Below, piece after piece: positions 8,546-16,141 of a DNA stretch of 64,000 bases. Under the pieces are notes generated by a model. That model worked only from the letters and a program-made list of their open reading frames with translations. It made no database searches and was not told where the DNA came from. Origin of the DNA: Sphingomonas sp. AR_OL41 (lineage in GTDB: Bacteria; Pseudomonadota; Alphaproteobacteria; Sphingomonadales; Sphingomonadaceae). The position numbers and the translations under genes are program-made. The stretch lies in the NCBI RefSeq assembly GCF_029911635.1, contig NZ_JARYTI010000013.1, positions 57,711 to 121,710 on the forward strand, read 5' to 3'. Each line of letters opens with the position of its first letter. The stretch's first letter is position 1.

Positions 8546-9682
8546 ATGAAAGGATTTCGCCTCATGAGCATTTCTCATGCCGGCCGCTGTTCCTTCCTGA
8601 TGGCAACAAGCCTTGGCTTGCTGGTCGCTGCGTGCAGCCAATCGCCGGACAAGGCTGCTAGCTCGAACGAGGCTGCAATTGCGGCCGAGCCGGCGATGAA
8701 GCCGTCTTCGGATCCGTTGCTGAATCAAGCGCGCGAGGTCTTCAAGCCAATCCCGATCAGCGCGCCCGAACTGCCCGGCAACCCTGCGACTGCGCCGAAG
8801 ATCGCGCTCGGGAAGATGCTGTATTTCGATCCTCGCCTGTCGGTCACGCATTCGATCAGTTGCGCCTCCTGTCACAATGTCGGCCTCGGTGGCGCCGACA
8901 ATTCGCCGACATCGGCCGGTTTCCACGGCGCGCGCGGTGGGCGCAATTCGCCCACGGTCTTCAACGCGGTTTTCAACTTCGCGCAGTTCTGGGACGGCCG
9001 GTCCAGGGACCTTGAGGAACAGGCGGGCGGCCCCCTCGTCAACCCGGTAGAAATGGCCTCACCCAAGCAGCACGTCGCGGAACAGCTGGCGGCGCTGCCG
9101 GGATATCACGATGCCTTCGCCCTCGCCTTTCCCGGCAATCCAAACCCGGTGTCGCTGGCCAATGCGCAAAAGGCCATCGCGGTGTTCGAGGCGACGCTCA
9201 TCACGCCGAATGCACCATTCGACCGCTATTTGCGCGGCGATACGGCAGCACTCGATGCCAATCAGAAGGCCGGCCTGAGCCTGTTCATGACCAAGGGGTG
9301 CACTGCCTGTCACGCCGGCGTCAATCTCGGCGGATCCATGTACGCGAAGTTCGGCCTGGTCGCCGCGCCCGACGTCAAATATCGCCCGGTCGCCGACAAG
9401 GGGCGCAGCGCGATCACCGGCAAGGCAGCCGACGACTATTTCTTCAAGGTGCCGACCCTGCGCAACATCGCGCTCACCGCGCCCTATTTCCATACCGGAT
9501 CGGAGCAGGACCTGGCGAAGGCCGTCGACGTCATGGCGAAGGTGCAACTGGGGCAGGATTTGACGAAGATCGAGACCGATCAGTTGGTGGCGTTCCTGAA
9601 CACGCAGACCGGAGATCAGCCCAGGATCGAAGCGCCGCAACTGCCCGCAAGCGATGCACGGTCGCCGCTACCCGACAAATAG
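8546..9682 (+). CDS. di-haem cytochrome c peroxidase family lipoprotein (MauG/CcpA-like)
   Basis: A periplasmic peroxidase that takes electrons from cytochrome c. A signal sequence ends in the lipobox LLVAAC, predicting a lipid-anchored protein. Two CxxCH haem c sites are present, CASCH in the N-terminal haem domain and CTACH in the second. The FDPRLSVTHSISCASCHN and VPTLRNIALTAPYFHTGS blocks are family signatures. The reading frame gives 378 residues from the ATG at 8546; the ATG at 8564, with AAAGGA 10 nt upstream, is an equally good start and leaves the signal peptide intact. It appears monocistronic. Confidence 0.9.
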   Translation: MKGFRLMSISHAGRCSFLMATSLGLLVAACSQSPDKAASSNEAAIAAEPAMKPSSDPLLNQAREVFKPIPISAPELPGNPATAPKIALGKMLYFDPRLSVTHSISCASCHNVGLGGADNSPTSAGFHGARGGRNSPTVFNAVFNFAQFWDGRSRDLEEQAGGPLVNPVEMASPKQHVAEQLAALPGYHDAFALAFPGNPNPVSLANAQKAIAVFEATLITPNAPFDRYLRGDTAALDANQKAGLSLFMTKGCTACHAGVNLGGSMYAKFGLVAAPDVKYRPVADKGRSAITGKAADDYFFKVPTLRNIALTAPYFHTGSEQDLAKAVDVMAKVQLGQDLTKIETDQLVAFLNTQTGDQPRIEAPQLPASDARSPLPDK

Positions 9683-9700
9683 GGCGGCGTTGCGCCACCG

Positions 9701-9892
9701 CTACCATCGTTTCCGGAGGACAAAGCCGGCACCGTGCATCGTGGCGAGGACCCAGAGCGCGTCGATCGCGCGGACCTTGCGGCGCAGATTGCGGACATAG
9801 GCGTCGATCAGTGTGTGTGTCGCTTGCCTCCAGGCCGCCTCGAGGATCGGGTCTCGGTTGACCGTTGCGCCATCGATCGGCGCCCCTTGGTG
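9701..9892 (-). pseudogene. remnant of an OmpR-family response regulator (C-terminal DNA-binding end)
   Basis: An open minus-strand stretch of 63 codons reads APIDGATVNRDPILEAAW, then THTLIDAYVRNLRRKVRAI, then TMHGAGFVLRKRW and a stop. This is the winged-helix end of an OmpR/PhoB regulator (ILEAAW, VRNLRRKV and the GAGFVLR wing). No receiver domain or start codon precedes it: a TAG closes the frame at 9893-9895. It is therefore a truncated relic. It lies in the 430-nt gap between the peroxidase and arsA, where I see no intact gene. Confidence 0.7.
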
Positions 9893-10114
9893 CTACATCT
9901 ATCCCTCCCGGTCTCCCCATGGCCCTGCGCAGCGTTCTGTTTGCTCGTTCGCGTTCTCGAGGTACCGTGAGAATACGTATCGCCGCGGTGACAGCGCAAT
10001 TGTAGATGCTCGAATAACGAACGGCTTGGCGCTTTTTGGACTCCGCGTCTCGGCAATCGCACTGCTCTTGTCGGGCAGTGGCCATTCTGGACGTGAGGGA
10101 AGATTGGTCAGGCG

Positions 10115-11947
10115 ATGAACGATATTCTTCCGGCCGATCTGCCACGATTTATGACCCGGCCGACCCGCTTCCTGTTCTTCACGGGCAAGGGAGGCGTGGG
10201 CAAGACTTCGATCGCCTGCGCGGCGGCCCTGTCGCTTGCCGACTGTGGCAAGTCGGTCCTGCTGGTCAGCACCGATCCGGCATCCAATCTCGACGAGATA
10301 CTGGACGTACCGCTGACGGATCACCCGGTCGCGGTGCCCAACGCTGGCCGTCTGGACGTCCTGAATATCGATCCGACGGCTGCGGCCGAGGCGTATCGCG
10401 CGCGCGTGCTGGCTCAGATGGACGCCAAGACAAGCGCGCGCGAGCGCGAGACGGTTCGGGAGCAGCTTTCCGGCGCCTGCACCACCGAGATCGCTGCGTT
10501 CGACGAATTCGTCGGACGCCTCGCCGATGAAGGCGGTGGCTATGATCACATCGTCTTCGATACGGCGCCGACGGGGCATACGCTTCGGCTGCTCAGCCTG
10601 CCCAAGGCGTGGAGCGGTTTCCTGGCGGACAACGATCAGGGTGCGTCATGTCTGGGGCCGCATTCGGGACTCAAGACGCAGGAGCAGCGCTTCAGAGTGG
10701 CAATGGCGGCGTTGTGTGATCCAGCGGTCACGACCGTCATCCTCGTGACTCGGCCGGAACGTGGGGCGATCGCCGAAGCTGGCAGGACCTCGAGTGAGTT
10801 GCGCTTGCTTGGACTCGGCAATCAGCACCTGGTCGTGAACGGCCTGTTCCACGCAGGCGACCCGTCAGATGCAACAGCCCAGTCATTGGAAGCCCAGGGG
10901 CAGGACGCGCTTGCTGAAATGCCGGCTGTGCTTCGGACTCTTCCGCGCGACGACATCCCGCTGCGGCCCTTCGAGATGATGGGCCTGGATGCGCTGCGCT
11001 CGTTGTTGCGGTCTGGCCCCTTGCCCGCGAGCCATGCCGGACCCGCGATCGCCGCGCCATGGGTCGGCGACCTGCCGGGCCTCGATCGACTGATCGACCT
11101 GCTCGCAGCGGACGGCAAGGGGCTGATTATGGTTATGGGGAAAGGTGGTGTGGGCAAGACCACCATCGCCGCAGCCATAGCGCTTGGGCTGGTCGAGCGT
11201 GGCCATGGCGTCCATCTGAGCACGACCGATCCCGCCGCTCACCTTGAGATGACGATGGCCGGGAATGTCCCGGGTCTCCTTGTCGACCGCATCGATCCGA
11301 AAGCGGAAACCGACCGCTACATCGCCAAGATCATGGAACAGCGAGGCAGCACGCTCGATGCTCAAGGGCAAGCGCTGCTACGTGAGGATCTGGCCTCGCC
11401 CTGCACGGAGGAGGTCGCCGTCTTCCATGCCTTCTCGCATATTGTTGCCGAGGCCCGCAGCGCGTTCGTCGTACTCGACACGGCACCCACTGGGCACAGT
11501 CTGCTGCTCATGGACGCCACTGGCGCCTACCACCGACAGATGACGCGACAATCGGCTTTGCACACTCTTGCCGGCCGTATCACCACGCCGCTGATGCGGC
11601 TCCAGGATGCCGACTATACGCGGATCCTCTTGGTCACCCTCGCCGAGACAACGCCGGTGTCGCAGGCCAGTGCGCTGCAGGACGATCTGCGGCGCGCGGA
11701 GATCGAACCATTTGCCTGGATCATCAACAAGAGCCTGCTTGCGGCCGGTTCAGACGATACGCTGCTGCGCCAGCGGCTCGTGGGAGAGCGGAAACAAATC
11801 GATCGCATACGCGGCGTGATGGCGAAGAAGCTCTTCTTCGTGCCGTGGCAGGCAACGCCCCCGGTTGGCGTCACTGCGCTTGAAGAGCTCGCACATGATC
11901 GTTCCACCCACAACGATCAGCCGCCGCAACTCTCTGAGGCGATGTAA
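10115..11947 (+). CDS. arsA: arsenical pump-driving ATPase ArsA (two-domain)
   Basis: A 610-residue cytosolic ATPase made of two homologous halves, each with a deviant Walker A loop (GKGGVGKTS from residue 24, GKGGVGKTT from residue 342) and the signal DTAPTGH. Cys122, Cys179 and Cys430 sit in the same contexts as the three arsenite/antimonite-binding cysteines of E. coli ArsA (GACTTE, ASCLG, SPCTEE). ArsA normally powers the ArsB arsenite channel. No arsB, acr3, arsD, arsC or adjacent arsR is present, so the gene is isolated here. It is flanked by two gene relics, which suggests it was left from a larger cluster or acquired alone. Confidence 0.92.
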   Translation: MNDILPADLPRFMTRPTRFLFFTGKGGVGKTSIACAAALSLADCGKSVLLVSTDPASNLDEILDVPLTDHPVAVPNAGRLDVLNIDPTAAAEAYRARVLAQMDAKTSARERETVREQLSGACTTEIAAFDEFVGRLADEGGGYDHIVFDTAPTGHTLRLLSLPKAWSGFLADNDQGASCLGPHSGLKTQEQRFRVAMAALCDPAVTTVILVTRPERGAIAEAGRTSSELRLLGLGNQHLVVNGLFHAGDPSDATAQSLEAQGQDALAEMPAVLRTLPRDDIPLRPFEMMGLDALRSLLRSGPLPASHAGPAIAAPWVGDLPGLDRLIDLLAADGKGLIMVMGKGGVGKTTIAAAIALGLVERGHGVHLSTTDPAAHLEMTMAGNVPGLLVDRIDPKAETDRYIAKIMEQRGSTLDAQGQALLREDLASPCTEEVAVFHAFSHIVAEARSAFVVLDTAPTGHSLLLMDATGAYHRQMTRQSALHTLAGRITTPLMRLQDADYTRILLVTLAETTPVSQASALQDDLRRAEIEPFAWIINKSLLAAGSDDTLLRQRLVGERKQIDRIRGVMAKKLFFVPWQATPPVGVTALEELAHDRSTHNDQPPQLSEAM

Positions 11948-11949
11948 CG

Positions 11950-12141
11950 GATGATATCGTGCTCCCCTCGGTACGACATAGGGCCTGAAGCTCAACGGCT
12001 TCTGGGCCTGCTGGCCGGACTATTCTTCGCGAACGTGTAGTTCATCCGCCGATGGCGGCCACCGGAGGGCGTCACTTGGATATAGAATTGGCCTGATTCG
12101 CCGAGGCGGTAGGAGTCATTTTCCGTGATTTGTTGGCTTTA
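11950..12141 (-). pseudogene. decayed P4-type integrase, N-terminal fragment with frameshift
   Basis: On the minus strand one frame reads SYRLGESGQFYIQVTPSGG and then RHRRMNYTFAKN; a shifted frame continues AQKPLSFRPYVVPRGARYH. Together these match the DUF4102 N-terminal domain of P4-type integrases (pattern: LGDGGGLYLQVTPSG, then WRMKYRF, then KTLSFGPYPAVSLARAR). There is no start codon, a frameshift lies between the halves, and the catalytic domain is missing. Its 5' end lies about 110 bp from the tRNA-derived attachment core and points away from it, as in a resident island integrase. It is distinct from the intact integrase to its right. Confidence 0.6.
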
Positions 12142-12215
12142 ACTCGATGCCGACGGACTCTCGCGCACCACGCGGCGCCACAAGCGGCGCGCTTTATTAA
12201 CAATTACAACGATTT

Positions 12216-12231
12216 GTGCGCGTCCGCGCAC
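12216..12231. terminator. hairpin, possible original tRNA-Ser terminator
   Basis: GTGCGCG and CGCGCAC form a compact stem around TC. Before the elements inserted, this hairpin would have lain about 20-35 nt beyond the 3' end of tRNA-Ser on the minus strand. It is not followed by a T run, so the role is tentative. Confidence 0.35.
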
Positions 12232-12248
12232 TGCTGCATTCTCAATTT

Positions 12249-12262
12249 TGGCGGAGCGGGAG
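12249..12262. repeat. attL core (copy 1 left end)
   Basis: TGGCGGAGCGGGAG is the 14-bp direct repeat also found at 19022 and 25795. It equals the last 14 nt of tRNA-Ser (acceptor strand plus encoded CCA). On the element side it is followed by TCCGCC, giving GGCGGA / 7-nt spacer GCGGGAG / TCCGCC, the layout expected of a tyrosine-recombinase core with a 7-bp crossover region. Confidence 0.85.
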
Positions 12263-12354
12263 TCCGCCGATATCGAACTTCACCGCCTATCATACCCTCT
12301 CATAAGCTACGCTTTCTCTAGCAAATCTGCCACTTTATCCTCTCATAGGGACTC

Positions 12355-12360
12355 TTGACA
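12355..12360 (+). promoter_or_regulatory. -35-like box of the integrase promoter
   Basis: TTGACA at 12355-12360 is a consensus -35 hexamer. No good -10 is seen 17 nt downstream, where an AT-poor segment leads directly into the GATGGG direct repeat at 12384. That repeat would overlap the -10/start region, so a protein bound there should repress the integrase. The same arrangement is at 19128 in copy 2. Confidence 0.4.
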
Positions 12361-12383
12361 TTTCGCTAGGTCGCAACCCAATT

Positions 12384-12404
12384 GATGGGTAAGGCGATGG
12401 ATAG
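12384..12404. repeat. GATGGG direct repeat DR1 (arm-type or operator site)
   Basis: GATGGGTAA and GATGGATAG are separated by 3 nt, a 12-bp period. It is one of four such pairs per element copy. It lies in the integrase 5' region, 115 nt inside the left core. An integrase arm-binding site or a site for the AlpA-like protein is the natural reading. Confidence 0.6.
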
Positions 12405-12420
12405 TGAGGGACAAGAGGCG

Positions 12421-13656
12421 ATGGCACAAAAACCAAAGGAGCTAGGGGCGCTGGCGGTGTCTCGCCTGTCCAAGCCAGGCTTGCATTTCGTCGGCGGTGT
12501 GTCGGGCCTGGCGCTTCAGGTCGCGCCGGCCGGTAGCCGTTCATGGGTACTGCGCGCTACGGTTGGCAGCAAGCGCCGCGACATGGGGCTAGGTGGATAT
12601 CCTGACGTAACATTGGCCGGCGCCAAGGAAGCCGCCCGGATGGCGCGCGACAAAATCCGCAATGGTGTCGATCCCATTGCCGAACGTACCGCCGCGCGAA
12701 GTGCGCTATTGTCGGCTCACGGCAAGTCGATGAACTTTGAAGCGGCGGCGCTGGCCTATATCGCGGCGCACGAATCTGGCTGGCGCAACGCGAAGCACAT
12801 TCAGCAATGGCGCAACAGCCTTGAAGGCTACGCCTACCCGGTCATTGGCAAGCTGTTGGTTCGCGACGTTGACCTAACGCACGTCATGAAAATTCTTGAA
12901 CCAATGTGGGAAACAAAGACCGAAACCGCGACCCGGCTTCGCGGGCGCATCGAGCAAGTCCTAGATTGGGCAACGGTGCGCGGCTATCGAGACGGGCTAA
13001 ATCCGGCTCGCTGGCGTGGCCATTTGGACAAGCTGCTGACTGCTCCCAATAAGCTGGCCAAGGTGAAGCATCACCAAGCTCTGCCGTGGGCGGCCATCGG
13101 CGGCTTCATGGCCAAGCTACGCCAAGGCGAGGGGATGGGAGCGCGGGCGCTAGAGTTTGCTATTTTGACGGCGGCGCGCTCCGGTGAAGTTCGTGGCGCG
13201 ACATGGGATGAAATCGACCTTGAGGCAGCGGAGTGGAATATCCCGGCCGAACGGATGAAGGCAAATAAAGCGCATCGCGTCCCGCTGTCATCGGTGGCGC
13301 TGGCGATGCTGAAGGCGTTGCCGCGCATAGCCAATACAAACCTCGTTTTCCCGGCTCCGCGCGGTGGCCTACTCTCTGACATGACACTGACGGCAGTGTT
13401 GCGGCGGATGAAGGTTGAAGCGGTGCCGCACGGCTTTCGATCAACCTTCAGGGATTGGGTGGCTGAAACCACTTCCTATCCCAACCACGTTGCCGAAATG
13501 GCTCTTGCCCACACTATCGGCAACAAGGTTGAAGCTGCCTATCGGCGTGATGACCTTTTTCCAAAGAGGGTGGTCATGATGGAGGAATGGGCTGGCTTTT
13601 GCGGCCTTATCAACTCGGCTACTGTCGTTGCGCTGAAGAGATCGGCTAGCGCTTGA
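12421..13656 (+). CDS. int: P4-type tyrosine integrase
   Basis: A 411-residue site-specific recombinase that would integrate and excise the element at tRNA-Ser. An N-terminal DUF4102 arm-binding domain (GLHFVGGVSGLALQVAPAG, then MGLGGYPDVTLAGAKEAAR) is followed by a SAM-like core-binding domain and the catalytic domain. Catalytic residues are visible: Arg253 (ARSGEVRG), His337 and Arg340 (HGFRSTFRDW), His364 (LAHTIG) and Tyr374 (AAYRR). Upstream in-frame ATGs at 12385 and 12397 fall in the direct repeat, so I prefer 12421, where the conserved domain begins. The membrane-protein gene follows after 10 nt and is probably cotranscribed. Confidence 0.93.
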   Translation: MAQKPKELGALAVSRLSKPGLHFVGGVSGLALQVAPAGSRSWVLRATVGSKRRDMGLGGYPDVTLAGAKEAARMARDKIRNGVDPIAERTAARSALLSAHGKSMNFEAAALAYIAAHESGWRNAKHIQQWRNSLEGYAYPVIGKLLVRDVDLTHVMKILEPMWETKTETATRLRGRIEQVLDWATVRGYRDGLNPARWRGHLDKLLTAPNKLAKVKHHQALPWAAIGGFMAKLRQGEGMGARALEFAILTAARSGEVRGATWDEIDLEAAEWNIPAERMKANKAHRVPLSSVALAMLKALPRIANTNLVFPAPRGGLLSDMTLTAVLRRMKVEAVPHGFRSTFRDWVAETTSYPNHVAEMALAHTIGNKVEAAYRRDDLFPKRVVMMEEWAGFCGLINSATVVALKRSASA

Positions 13657-13666
13657 GGAGTGTTTG

Positions 13667-14416
13667 ATGAAGTGGCTTGGTGCAACGATAAATGCCCTCG
13701 CACTGCTCGTGCTGGCGGCGTTGGTAACCGCATATATTCAGCCGATTATTAAATACATCATGCCCGAAAAGGCGATTCAAGCCACTATCAATTTAAATAT
13801 GTGGATGGAGAAGCCGGCAAAGGTTGGGTTTGTCGAAGAAAAGCCTTCAAATGATCTCGCCACAAACCAAAGCAATCACGATATATATATGAGTCCGGAT
13901 TATTATAAATTCGCTGATATGGAGCTAACAAACACAAGCGAGAAGACCATTACTGACATACGCTTCAGACTTGAAGATGGGCAGCGCCCCGATGTAATGA
14001 TAGTTACAGATGATGGGAACAAGAGATGGTACGTAACGGGAAAAAATGATATCCATCTTCCCGATATGAAGCCGGGTGATAAGACGAAGGTATATATGTG
14101 GGCGAGCGGCCTATTTTCTAAGTTGATAATTACCGACTTGCTGTCAACTTACTCATCGGGAGGGCCGTTCGACATAGCTGTTCTTTCGCCGCAAGAAAAA
14201 GATTTTTATTCTGATAAGCATCCAATATCTGACAGCTTGGGGTCTCTTGCTGGATGGGTTGGTGGTGTTGGTGCTGTTTTACTGGGCGTGATATTTTGTA
14301 TTATGAATATCTTTTATGAGAAGTATTATAAAAAGCTGTTGGCGGACCCAGTTTTCCTAGTTGACGAGAAGGCCCGCTACGATTTGGAGCCAGCCAAGTT
14401 CGTGCCTAAGCTCTAG
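13667..14416 (+). CDS. element membrane protein, helix - beta domain - helix (unknown)
   Basis: I do not recognise a family. The 249-residue protein starts at ATG 13667 with GAGGAG 6 nt upstream. Residues about 5-32 form a membrane helix (INALALLVLAALVTAYIQPII). A soluble middle contains a likely beta-sandwich segment (FADMELTNTSEKTITDIRF, then DMKPGDKTKVYMW). A second glycine-rich membrane segment lies near 190-215 (LAGWVGGVGAVLLGVIFCIM), with a short charged tail. The gene is strongly AT-rich compared with int and the host. It is the last gene before the first internal att-like site and looks like cargo. The layout resembles the convergent gene at 14547. Confidence 0.7.
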   Translation: MKWLGATINALALLVLAALVTAYIQPIIKYIMPEKAIQATINLNMWMEKPAKVGFVEEKPSNDLATNQSNHDIYMSPDYYKFADMELTNTSEKTITDIRFRLEDGQRPDVMIVTDDGNKRWYVTGKNDIHLPDMKPGDKTKVYMWASGLFSKLIITDLLSTYSSGGPFDIAVLSPQEKDFYSDKHPISDSLGSLAGWVGGVGAVLLGVIFCIMNIFYEKYYKKLLADPVFLVDEKARYDLEPAKFVPKL

Positions 14417-14417
14417 A

Positions 14418-14440
14418 TTGGCGGAGATGAAGTCCGCCAA
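14418..14440. repeat. internal att-like core IR2
   Basis: Perfect 8-bp arms TTGGCGGA and TCCGCCAA flank a 7-nt spacer GATGAAG. The arms repeat those of the attachment core while the spacer differs. It begins 2 nt after the stop of the membrane-protein gene, so it could also act as a terminator hairpin, but no T run follows on either strand. Confidence 0.6.
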
Positions 14441-14480
14441 AACTCGCCATTTCCCGGGGTTATTTTGTGCAAATACCTTA

Positions 14481-14501
14481 CTACCCATCGCGCTACCCAT
14501 C
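14481..14501. repeat. GATGGG direct repeat DR2
   Basis: CTACCCATC occurs at 14481 and 14493 (12-bp period), which on the minus strand is GATGGGTAG twice. It starts 42 nt beyond the end of IR2, the same spacing as between DR4 and the right attachment core (43 nt), and points towards its core in both cases. Confidence 0.65.
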
Positions 14502-14546
14502 GCCGCACTATATCGTTAGGACATCGCAGCGATTGTGGCGAGAACG

Positions 14547-15134
14547 TCAGCCGATCGCCATCCGCGCAACGGTAATTATTAGGTAGATCAACGTAGCGCC
14601 GCCTAAAAGTAACAACGCCACTAGTGAATTAATAAACCACGCTGGCCAAACTCGCTGCGGAGACATGTTTATTAATTTTCCAACGCTGTCATCGGATCGA
14701 ACCGCAGTCATAACTGGAAGTTCAGCATTAAACGACATTATTTCTATAGTAGATTGTTCACCAGGGGCAAAACTGTCAAATTTCAGCGAGTAGCGATCAA
14801 ACGAGCTACTAACATCTGTAAAAGCGCGGGCCGGCGTTATATTCATAATCGTAGGCTTCCAGTTGAAAGCTATTTCAACTCCCTTTGCGGCCTGCAGTCC
14901 CTCATTTCCAACGACAATAGAGGCAGTTCTTATTAGCTGCCTTGTTTGTATCTGCTTTCCATCACCATCCATAAGCGGCTGATCAACGAGAATATTAGCC
15001 GAATGGTGTATGCTGTAGCGCAGCTTGGGCTTTAGCCGCATTATCCGCGTTACAATGGCCGCAAATACCACGCATCCCAAGCTCCAAAGCTGCGCTTGGT
15101 GATCATATAAAAACTGTGTCGCCGGATTCCCCAT
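14547..15134 (-). CDS. element membrane protein, helix - Ig-like domain - helix (unknown)
   Basis: A 195-residue unrecognised protein. An N-terminal membrane helix (LWSLGCVVFAAIVTRIM, about residues 13-30) leads into a domain with a beta-sandwich look (IRTASIVVGNEGLQAAKGVEIAFNW, then FDSFAPGEQSTIEIMSF). It ends in a C-terminal helix (INSLVALLLLGGATLIYLIITVARM). I used ATG 15134; a TTG at 15143 is the other choice. It ends the minus-strand gene run and faces the plus-strand membrane-protein gene, with IR2/DR2 between their stops. The shared layout suggests related roles, but none can be named. Confidence 0.68.
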   Translation of the reverse strand: MGNPATQFLYDHQAQLWSLGCVVFAAIVTRIMRLKPKLRYSIHHSANILVDQPLMDGDGKQIQTRQLIRTASIVVGNEGLQAAKGVEIAFNWKPTIMNITPARAFTDVSSSFDRYSLKFDSFAPGEQSTIEIMSFNAELPVMTAVRSDDSVGKLINMSPQRVWPAWFINSLVALLLLGGATLIYLIITVARMAIG

Positions 15135-15156
15135 AGCCCACAATTTGGGCCATCAC

Positions 15157-15489
15157 CTAAAGCGACGCAAGGTGTTGCGCCAGTTCATCAACGGCAATGG
15201 CGCGTGCCGGCCGGAGCGGCGGATTGAGCCAGCTCGCGCCAACAGAATGCTGCCCATATATAGCAAGCATGAATTGTTGCCCTAGCGCGACGCTCGCTCG
15301 CTTCGTGAAGGCGCCCAACGCCTCGCCGGGATGACGAGCTACAACCGGCCCGGAAAGTGATTGCGAGGCGATAACTTCCCCTGGCGGCTCGCTCTCATGA
15401 TATAAGCACAGAAGGAACGGCTCCGCCGCCGCAACGGCCCGCTCACAAGCCTCTAGGCGTTCCAATCGGGAAATGAGGCGGCCTTTCAC
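15157..15489 (-). CDS. small element protein of unknown function (110 aa)
   Basis: Not recognised. The 110-residue product starts with a basic amphipathic stretch (MKGRLISRLERLEACERAVAAAEPF) and then has a mixed alpha/beta composition with no membrane segment. Its ATG overlaps the stop of the upstream 110-residue gene by 4 nt, so the two are translationally coupled. The operon runs from 16834 to 14547. Proteins of this size and 'RLERLE' start occur beside phage packaging genes in alphaproteobacteria, but no packaging gene is present and I give no function. Confidence 0.62.
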   Translation of the reverse strand: MKGRLISRLERLEACERAVAAAEPFLLCLYHESEPPGEVIASQSLSGPVVARHPGEALGAFTKRASVALGQQFMLAIYGQHSVGASWLNPPLRPARAIAVDELAQHLASL

Positions 15490-15818
15490 GGGCGCCTGTC
15501 CCGCGCCGTCTCTAGGGCAGCTATCCGGGCCTCTAGCTCGCTCCGCTCGATCATGCGCGCCATCAGGTCCAACAGGTACGCGAGGCGGGTCGCGTGATCG
15601 ACCTTCAACTCGCCGCGTCGTGCCTCGCGATAAATCCGGGCAAGCTCGCGGCGCACATTCGCAACGGTTTCGAGCTTCAGCCGGGGTGACGGCAGCTTGG
15701 CAGGGGGAGGGGGCGGCGGCGAAACGCTAGGAACACAGGCGGAAACTGGCCATCCTGCCTGTCCAATCTCTGCACTTTCAGGCGCCGTCCGCGCACCCCA
15801 ACCACTCAATTTCAACAA
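15486..15818 (-). CDS. small helical element protein of unknown function (110 aa)
   Basis: Not recognised. A proline-rich N-terminal third (SVSPPPPPPAKLPSPRL) precedes a strongly helical, charged region (VRRELARIYREARRGELKV, then LAYLLDLMARMIERSELEARIAALE) that could form a coiled coil or a small DNA-binding helix bundle. The longest frame starts at TTG 15818, 2 nt after the stop of the preceding gene, suggesting reinitiation. No in-frame ATG precedes the conserved-looking part, so the start is uncertain. It is coupled by a 4-nt overlap to the next gene. Confidence 0.58.
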   Translation of the reverse strand: MLKLSGWGARTAPESAEIGQAGWPVSACVPSVSPPPPPPAKLPSPRLKLETVANVRRELARIYREARRGELKVDHATRLAYLLDLMARMIERSELEARIAALETARDRRP

Positions 15819-15820
15819 TC

Positions 15821-16081
15821 CTAGTCGCGATTTGAATGTAATAAATAGTCTGCAAGCGTTCTGCGTGCAACGTCGAAAGATGCTATTTTATCTCCCGTAG
15901 AACTCGCATCATCCGTAGCAATTCCGAGCGTCCGAGTGACGATATATAGTTGGATATCGCCAAAGTTATTGAACACTGGATGTACTAAGTTACCTGATGC
16001 TTTTGCCTGTATTGCGTTCCAAGCGGCGATATGCGGTGTCGGAACGCCGCTGTCACCTTCAGCGAAATTATCAAGAGCCAT
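15821..16081 (-). CDS. small element protein of unknown function (86 aa)
   Basis: Not recognised. The 86-residue acidic, soluble product begins MALDNFAEGDSGVPTPHIAAWNAIQ and ends with a helix (FDVARRTLADYLLHS). It starts at ATG 16081, about 60 nt after the preceding gene, and runs almost directly into the next frame. It belongs to the minus-strand operon of the middle module. No motif or membrane segment is seen. Confidence 0.55.
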   Translation of the reverse strand: MALDNFAEGDSGVPTPHIAAWNAIQAKASGNLVHPVFNNFGDIQLYIVTRTLGIATDDASSTGDKIASFDVARRTLADYLLHSNRD

Positions 16082-16141
16082 TTTGAAATTCCCACAATAG
16101 TAGGCGCGGCCATCGCTGACGACCGCGCCCGATGTTGAGCG

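Noticed and set aside
10115..12248. arsA as cargo of the duplicated element
   Set aside because: It lies outside attL and is not part of the repeated unit; any island origin would be that of the older, decayed integrase.
14418..14440. IR2 as a simple rho-independent terminator of the convergent membrane-protein genes
   Set aside because: Possible, but there is no T tract on either strand, and the same arms with the same distance to a GATGGG pair recur at the element end and at 16853, which a terminator would not explain.
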